The notes beneath the pieces were generated by a model, which saw only the letters and a list, made by a program, of their open reading frames with translations, did not search any database and had not been told where the DNA came from. From an uncultured Eubacteriales bacterium (GTDB taxonomy: Bacteria > Bacillota > Clostridia > Oscillospirales > Oscillospiraceae), in contig USCO01000100.1 in NCBI GenBank assembly GCA_900553135.1, forward strand, positions 1 through 7,956: a DNA stretch of 7,956 nt, written 5' to 3'. This document shows positions 4,659 to 7,956 of this stretch, one piece after another. Position numbers and translations under genes: made by a program. Every line of letters begins with the position of its first letter. Positions within the stretch are counted from its first letter, which is position 1.

Positions 4659-6548
4659 ATGACATTTGAACAGCTGGGGCTCTGCCCCGAAATTCTCTCC
4701 GCCCTGGCCCAACAGGGCTACGAGACCCCCTCTCCCATCCAGGAGAAGGCCATTCCCCCCGCTCTGGCGGGACGGGACGTGCTGGGCTGCGCTCAGACGG
4801 GCACGGGCAAGACCTGCGCCTTCGCCACCCCCATTCTGCAGCGGCTCAGCGCCCGCCCGGAGCAAAAGCACCCCATCCGTGCCCTGATCCTGACCCCCAC
4901 CCGGGAGCTGGCCATCCAGATCGGCGACAGCTTTCACGCTTACGGCCGCAACCTGTCTCTGCGCTGCGCCGTGATCTTCGGCGGCGTGGGCCAGGCTCCC
5001 CAGGTGGAGCAGCTCACCCGGGGCGTTGACATTCTGGTAGCCACCCCCGGCCGCCTGGGCGACCTCTATCAGCAGGGCTTTGTGGATCTCAAGCACCTGG
5101 AGATCTTCGTCCTGGACGAGGCCGACCGGATGCTGGATATGGGCTTTATCCACGACGTAAAGAAGATTTTGAAGTGGCTGCCCGCCAAAAAGCAGACCCT
5201 GTTTTTCTCCGCCACCATGCCCCCCGAGATCACCGACCTGGTGAATTCTCTCCTCCATGACCCGGTGAAGGTGGCGGTGAACCCCGTCTCCTCCCCCGTG
5301 GAGGCCATCCACCAGCAGGTCTACTTTGTGGACAAGGGGAACAAGACCAAGCTGCTGGCCCTCCTGGTGGAGGAGCTGCAGGTGAAAAACGCTCTGGTCT
5401 TTACCCGCACCAAGCACGGGGCCAACAAGGTGGCCGGGGATCTGGTCAAGGCGGGCATCTCCGCCGCCGCCATCCACGGCAACAAGAGCCAGACCGCCCG
5501 CCAGCAGGCCCTGGCCGACTTCAAGGCCGGGCGCATCCGCTGCCTGGTGGCCACCGACATCGCCGCCCGGGGTCTGGACATCGAGGAGCTCTCCCACGTC
5601 TTTAACTACAACCTGCCCGAGGTCCCCGAAACCTACGTCCACCGCATCGGCCGCACCGGCCGGGCCGGACGGGAGGGCATTGCCATCTCCTTCTGTGATT
5701 TTGGCGAGAAACCCCTGCTGAAGGACATTGAAAAGCTCATGGGCCGCAAGGTGCCTGTGGTGGAGGACCACCCCTATCCCATGGTGGTGCTGGAGGCCCC
5801 CAAGAAGGACAAAAACGGCCGCATCATCAACGCCGAGGACGCCGAGGCCCGGGCTGCCGCCAAGGAGCAGCGCCGCGCCCGGGACGCGGCCAACAAGGCC
5901 GCCGCTGAGGCCAGAAAGCTGCGGGCCGCTCAGGCCGTTCAGCAGGCGGTCCAGGCGGAGACCCAGCCCGCCCCCGTCCAGGAGGAGGCCGCTCCCGCGC
6001 CCAAGCGCCGTCGCCGCCGCTCCCGGGGCAAGGGGACCCACGCCGTGGCCCCCGACGCCGAGCTGTTCCCCGTGCAGCCCGCCGAACCCGCTCCCGCCCC
6101 CAAGGAGCACCCCCACCGCAAGCTGACCCGTCCCGGCAAGCGCCTGGACACGGGCAGCGCCATGCCCCGCACTGATCTCACCCGGCCCGATCCTCTGGCC
6201 GGTGACCATATCATGGACGCCACCGCCCGGCTGCTGGCCCCCCGCAAGCCCATGTTTGCCCAGGCCCAGGAGCCCAAGCCGTCCAGCCGCTCCCGCCGCA
6301 AAAAGCCCCGCCGGGAGCAGAGCGCGCCCCAGGCTCAGGAGTCCCGCCGTGAGGCCCCCAAAAAGGCCAAGTCCCCCCGCCGGGAGGAGCCCAAGGCGGC
6401 CCCCAAGCAGGAGGAGAAGCGCCGCACCCGTCCCGACCGCCGCCGGGACCGTGGGCCCCGTCCTCCCATGGAACCCATGAAGGCCTTCCGCACCAAGGAC
6501 TCCACGGAGCAGAAGAGCTTGATGAAACCCTATTATCTCGATAACTAA
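4659..6548 (+). CDS. DEAD-box ATP-dependent RNA helicase, RhlE-like, with long basic tail
   Basis: A 629-residue cytoplasmic RNA helicase that remodels RNA duplexes or RNA-protein complexes with ATP. All core motifs are present and intact: the Q motif region (F3 to Q28, with TPSPIQ), motif I AQTGTGKT (45-52), PTRELAIQ, TPGRL, DEAD (153-156), SAT (184-186), the IV region ALVFTRTK, V ATDIAARGLDIEEL and VI HRIGRTGR (328-335). The GYETPSPIQ and GRDVLGCAQTGTGKT wording resembles RhlE-type enzymes. The core ends near residue 375. The remaining 250 residues are low-complexity Ala/Pro/Lys/Arg sequence with a run of five Arg (450-454), interrupted by the ordered-looking GDHIMDATARLLAPRKPMF and closed by KDSTEQKSLMKPYYL. 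Such tails usually bind RNA or ribosomes. Total length is well above the 370-450 of simple RhlE proteins. The start ATG has AAGGA 9 bases upstream. It may be co-transcribed with the kinase. Confidence 0.95.
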   Translation: MTFEQLGLCPEILSALAQQGYETPSPIQEKAIPPALAGRDVLGCAQTGTGKTCAFATPILQRLSARPEQKHPIRALILTPTRELAIQIGDSFHAYGRNLSLRCAVIFGGVGQAPQVEQLTRGVDILVATPGRLGDLYQQGFVDLKHLEIFVLDEADRMLDMGFIHDVKKILKWLPAKKQTLFFSATMPPEITDLVNSLLHDPVKVAVNPVSSPVEAIHQQVYFVDKGNKTKLLALLVEELQVKNALVFTRTKHGANKVAGDLVKAGISAAAIHGNKSQTARQQALADFKAGRIRCLVATDIAARGLDIEELSHVFNYNLPEVPETYVHRIGRTGRAGREGIAISFCDFGEKPLLKDIEKLMGRKVPVVEDHPYPMVVLEAPKKDKNGRIINAEDAEARAAAKEQRRARDAANKAAAEARKLRAAQAVQQAVQAETQPAPVQEEAAPAPKRRRRRSRGKGTHAVAPDAELFPVQPAEPAPAPKEHPHRKLTRPGKRLDTGSAMPRTDLTRPDPLAGDHIMDATARLLAPRKPMFAQAQEPKPSSRSRRKKPRREQSAPQAQESRREAPKKAKSPRREEPKAAPKQEEKRRTRPDRRRDRGPRPPMEPMKAFRTKDSTEQKSLMKPYYLDN

Positions 6549-6586
6549 AAGTATTTTCCACATTAATATAACGGAGGGTATTTACA

Positions 6587-7927
6587 ATGGATTATCAGGC
6601 ACTGTATCAGCAGAAGCTGACCACCGCCGATGAGGCTGTGAAGGTGGTCAAGTCCGGCGACTGGGTGGACTACACCTGGTGCACCAACCACCCTGTGGCG
6701 CTGGACCAGGCTCTGGCCCGCCGGGCCAATGAGTTGGAGGACGTGAAGGTCCGTGGCGGCGTCACCATGTGGATGCCCGAGATCGCCAAGGCCGACGACG
6801 CCGGCGACCACTTCACCTGGCACTCCTGGCACTGCAGCGGCATCGACCGCAAGATCATCTCCAAGGGCATGGGCTACTTCGGCCCCATGCGCTACTCCGA
6901 GCTGCCCCGCTTCTACCGGGAGAACCTGGACCCCGTGGACGTGGTGATGCTCCAGACCACCCCCATGGATGCCCACGGCAACTTCAACTTCGGTCTGGCC
7001 GCCTCTCACCTGGCTGACGTGCTGGCCCGGGCCAAGTGCATCATCGTGGAGGTCAACAAGAACCTGCCCCCCGTCTACGGCCTGTACAAGGCAGAGCTGA
7101 ACATCGCTGACGTGACCTACGTGGTAGAGGGCAACAACCCCTCCATCCCCGAGCTGGGCTCCGTGCCCCCCACCGACGTGGACCGCACCGTGGCCAACCT
7201 CATCGTGCCCGAGATCCCCAACGGCGCCTGCCTGCAGCTGGGCATCGGCGGCATGCCCAACACCATCGGCGCCATGATCGCCCAGTCCGACCTGAAGGAC
7301 CTGTCCGTGCACACCGAGATGTACGTGGACGCCTTCGTGGACATCGCCAAGGCCGGCAAGATCAACGGCAAGAACAAGTCCCTGGACTATGGCCGTCAGG
7401 TCTATGCCTTCGCCGCCGGCACCAAGAAGATGTATGATTACGTGAACATGAACCCCGAGGTCATGGGCGCTCCCGTGGACTACACCAACGACGTGCGGGT
7501 CATGGCTCAGATCGACAACTTCATCTCCATCAACAACGCCATTGACATGGACCTGTTCGGCCAGGTCAACGCCGAGTCCGCCGGCATCAAGCACATCTCC
7601 GGCACCGGCGGCCAGCTGGACTTCGTCATGGGCGCCTATCTGTCCAAGGGCGGTAAATCCTTCATCTGCCTGTCCTCCGCCATGAAGGGCAAGGATGGCC
7701 AGCTGAAGTCCCGCATCGTGCCCACCCTGACCCCCGGCTCCATCTGCACCGACCCCCGTTCCACCGTGCAGTACCTGGTCACCGAGTACGGCATGATCAA
7801 CCTCAAGGGCCTGAACACCTGGGAGCGTGCGGACAAGATCATCTCCATCGCGCATCCCCAGTTCCGTGAGGACCTGATCAAGGACGCCGAGAAGATGGGC
7901 ATCTGGAGACGCTCCAACAAGCGGTAA
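6587..7927 (+). CDS. butyryl-CoA:acetate CoA-transferase (4-hydroxybutyrate CoA-transferase family)
   Basis: A 446-residue cytoplasmic CoA-transferase of the acetyl-CoA hydrolase/transferase superfamily, full length. It moves CoA from butyryl-CoA to acetate, giving butyrate and acetyl-CoA, the last step of butyrate fermentation in gut Clostridia. Evidence: DHFTWHSWH (74-82) and AFVDIAKAG (249-257), the two blocks I recall as targets for butyryl-CoA transferase gene surveys; the CoA-site glycine motif GIGG (219-222); the catalytic Glu244 in HTEMYVD, which forms the glutamyl-CoA thioester; and the C-terminal IWRRSNKR ending. The closest alternative is 4-hydroxybutyrate CoA-transferase (AbfT), which shares most of these features. 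The ATG has GGAGGG 8 bases upstream. The 38-base gap after the helicase is AT-rich (TAATATAAC) and could hold a promoter, but I see no convincing -35. No other butyrate-pathway gene is in view. Confidence 0.92.
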   Translation: MDYQALYQQKLTTADEAVKVVKSGDWVDYTWCTNHPVALDQALARRANELEDVKVRGGVTMWMPEIAKADDAGDHFTWHSWHCSGIDRKIISKGMGYFGPMRYSELPRFYRENLDPVDVVMLQTTPMDAHGNFNFGLAASHLADVLARAKCIIVEVNKNLPPVYGLYKAELNIADVTYVVEGNNPSIPELGSVPPTDVDRTVANLIVPEIPNGACLQLGIGGMPNTIGAMIAQSDLKDLSVHTEMYVDAFVDIAKAGKINGKNKSLDYGRQVYAFAAGTKKMYDYVNMNPEVMGAPVDYTNDVRVMAQIDNFISINNAIDMDLFGQVNAESAGIKHISGTGGQLDFVMGAYLSKGGKSFICLSSAMKGKDGQLKSRIVPTLTPGSICTDPRSTVQYLVTEYGMINLKGLNTWERADKIISIAHPQFREDLIKDAEKMGIWRRSNKR

Positions 7928-7944
7928 TCCAACGGACCTTTTTT
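7923..7944 (+). terminator. weak candidate terminator after the CoA-transferase
   Basis: GG TAA TCC, loop AAC, GGA CC is an imperfect short stem overlapping the stop codon, followed by six T (7939-7944). The T-run is good but the stem is weak, and the window ends soon after, so a better hairpin cannot be excluded. Confidence 0.3.
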
Positions 7945-7956
7945 GATCCCAATAAT

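Noticed and set aside
4656..6563. 635-codon open frame antisense to the whole helicase gene
   Set aside because: It mirrors the helicase exactly and is a product of codon bias. Its translation is Gly/Leu/Val/His-rich and recognisable as no family, while the sense strand carries every DEAD-box motif.
6563..7855. 430-codon open frame antisense to the CoA-transferase
   Set aside because: Same cause as the other antisense frames; His/Gly/Val/Asp-rich shadow of a clearly recognised enzyme.
7904..7916. TGGAG-ACG-CTCCA hairpin near the end of the CoA-transferase as a terminator
   Set aside because: It lies inside the conserved IWRRSNKR coding end, has only five pairs and is not directly followed by T residues.

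Overview
The window is GC-rich bacterial DNA with strong G/C preference at third codon positions. It holds six protein genes: a MetRS cut by the left edge and five complete genes. The MetRS of Bacillota type, the fluoride riboswitch and above all the butyryl-CoA:acetate CoA-transferase point to a high-GC, anaerobic, butyrate-forming Clostridia, most like Oscillospiraceae of the Flavonifractor/Intestinimonas kind. This placement is inferred from protein character and composition, not from a search. No mobile element, CRISPR array, rRNA or tRNA gene was seen.

Layout. (1) 1-1586, +: 3' part of metG. (2) 1598-1630: perfect hairpin serving as a shared terminator between metG and the convergent next gene. 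(3) 1637-2827, -: monovalent cation:proton antiporter. Its roughly 125-nt leader (about 2828-2952) carries a fluoride (crcB-type) riboswitch whose 3' side is built into an intrinsic terminator. The promoter of this unit overlaps a perfect 25-bp interrupted palindrome. (4) 2984-3901, -: AEC-family permease, whose stop codon lies inside the -35 box of the antiporter promoter. (5) 3902-4045: divergent promoter region. (6) 4046-4582, +: shikimate-kinase-like P-loop kinase with changed substrate-pocket residues. (7) 4588-4631: two hairpins in tandem. (8) 4659-6548, +: RhlE-like DEAD-box RNA helicase with a long basic tail. (9) 6587-7927, +: butyryl-CoA:acetate CoA-transferase, the last step of butyrate formation.

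The most informative region is 2854-2987. Here a fluoride-sensing RNA controls a cation/proton antiporter rather than the usual Fluc/CrcB channel. The sequence suggests a second control layer, because a DNA palindrome sits over the -10 element and spacer. The working picture is that fluoride entering as HF stabilises the aptamer, prevents the terminator from forming and turns on the antiporter. The other genes look like ordinary chromosomal housekeeping or metabolism and form no evident single pathway. No gap without a gene exceeds 300 bases.
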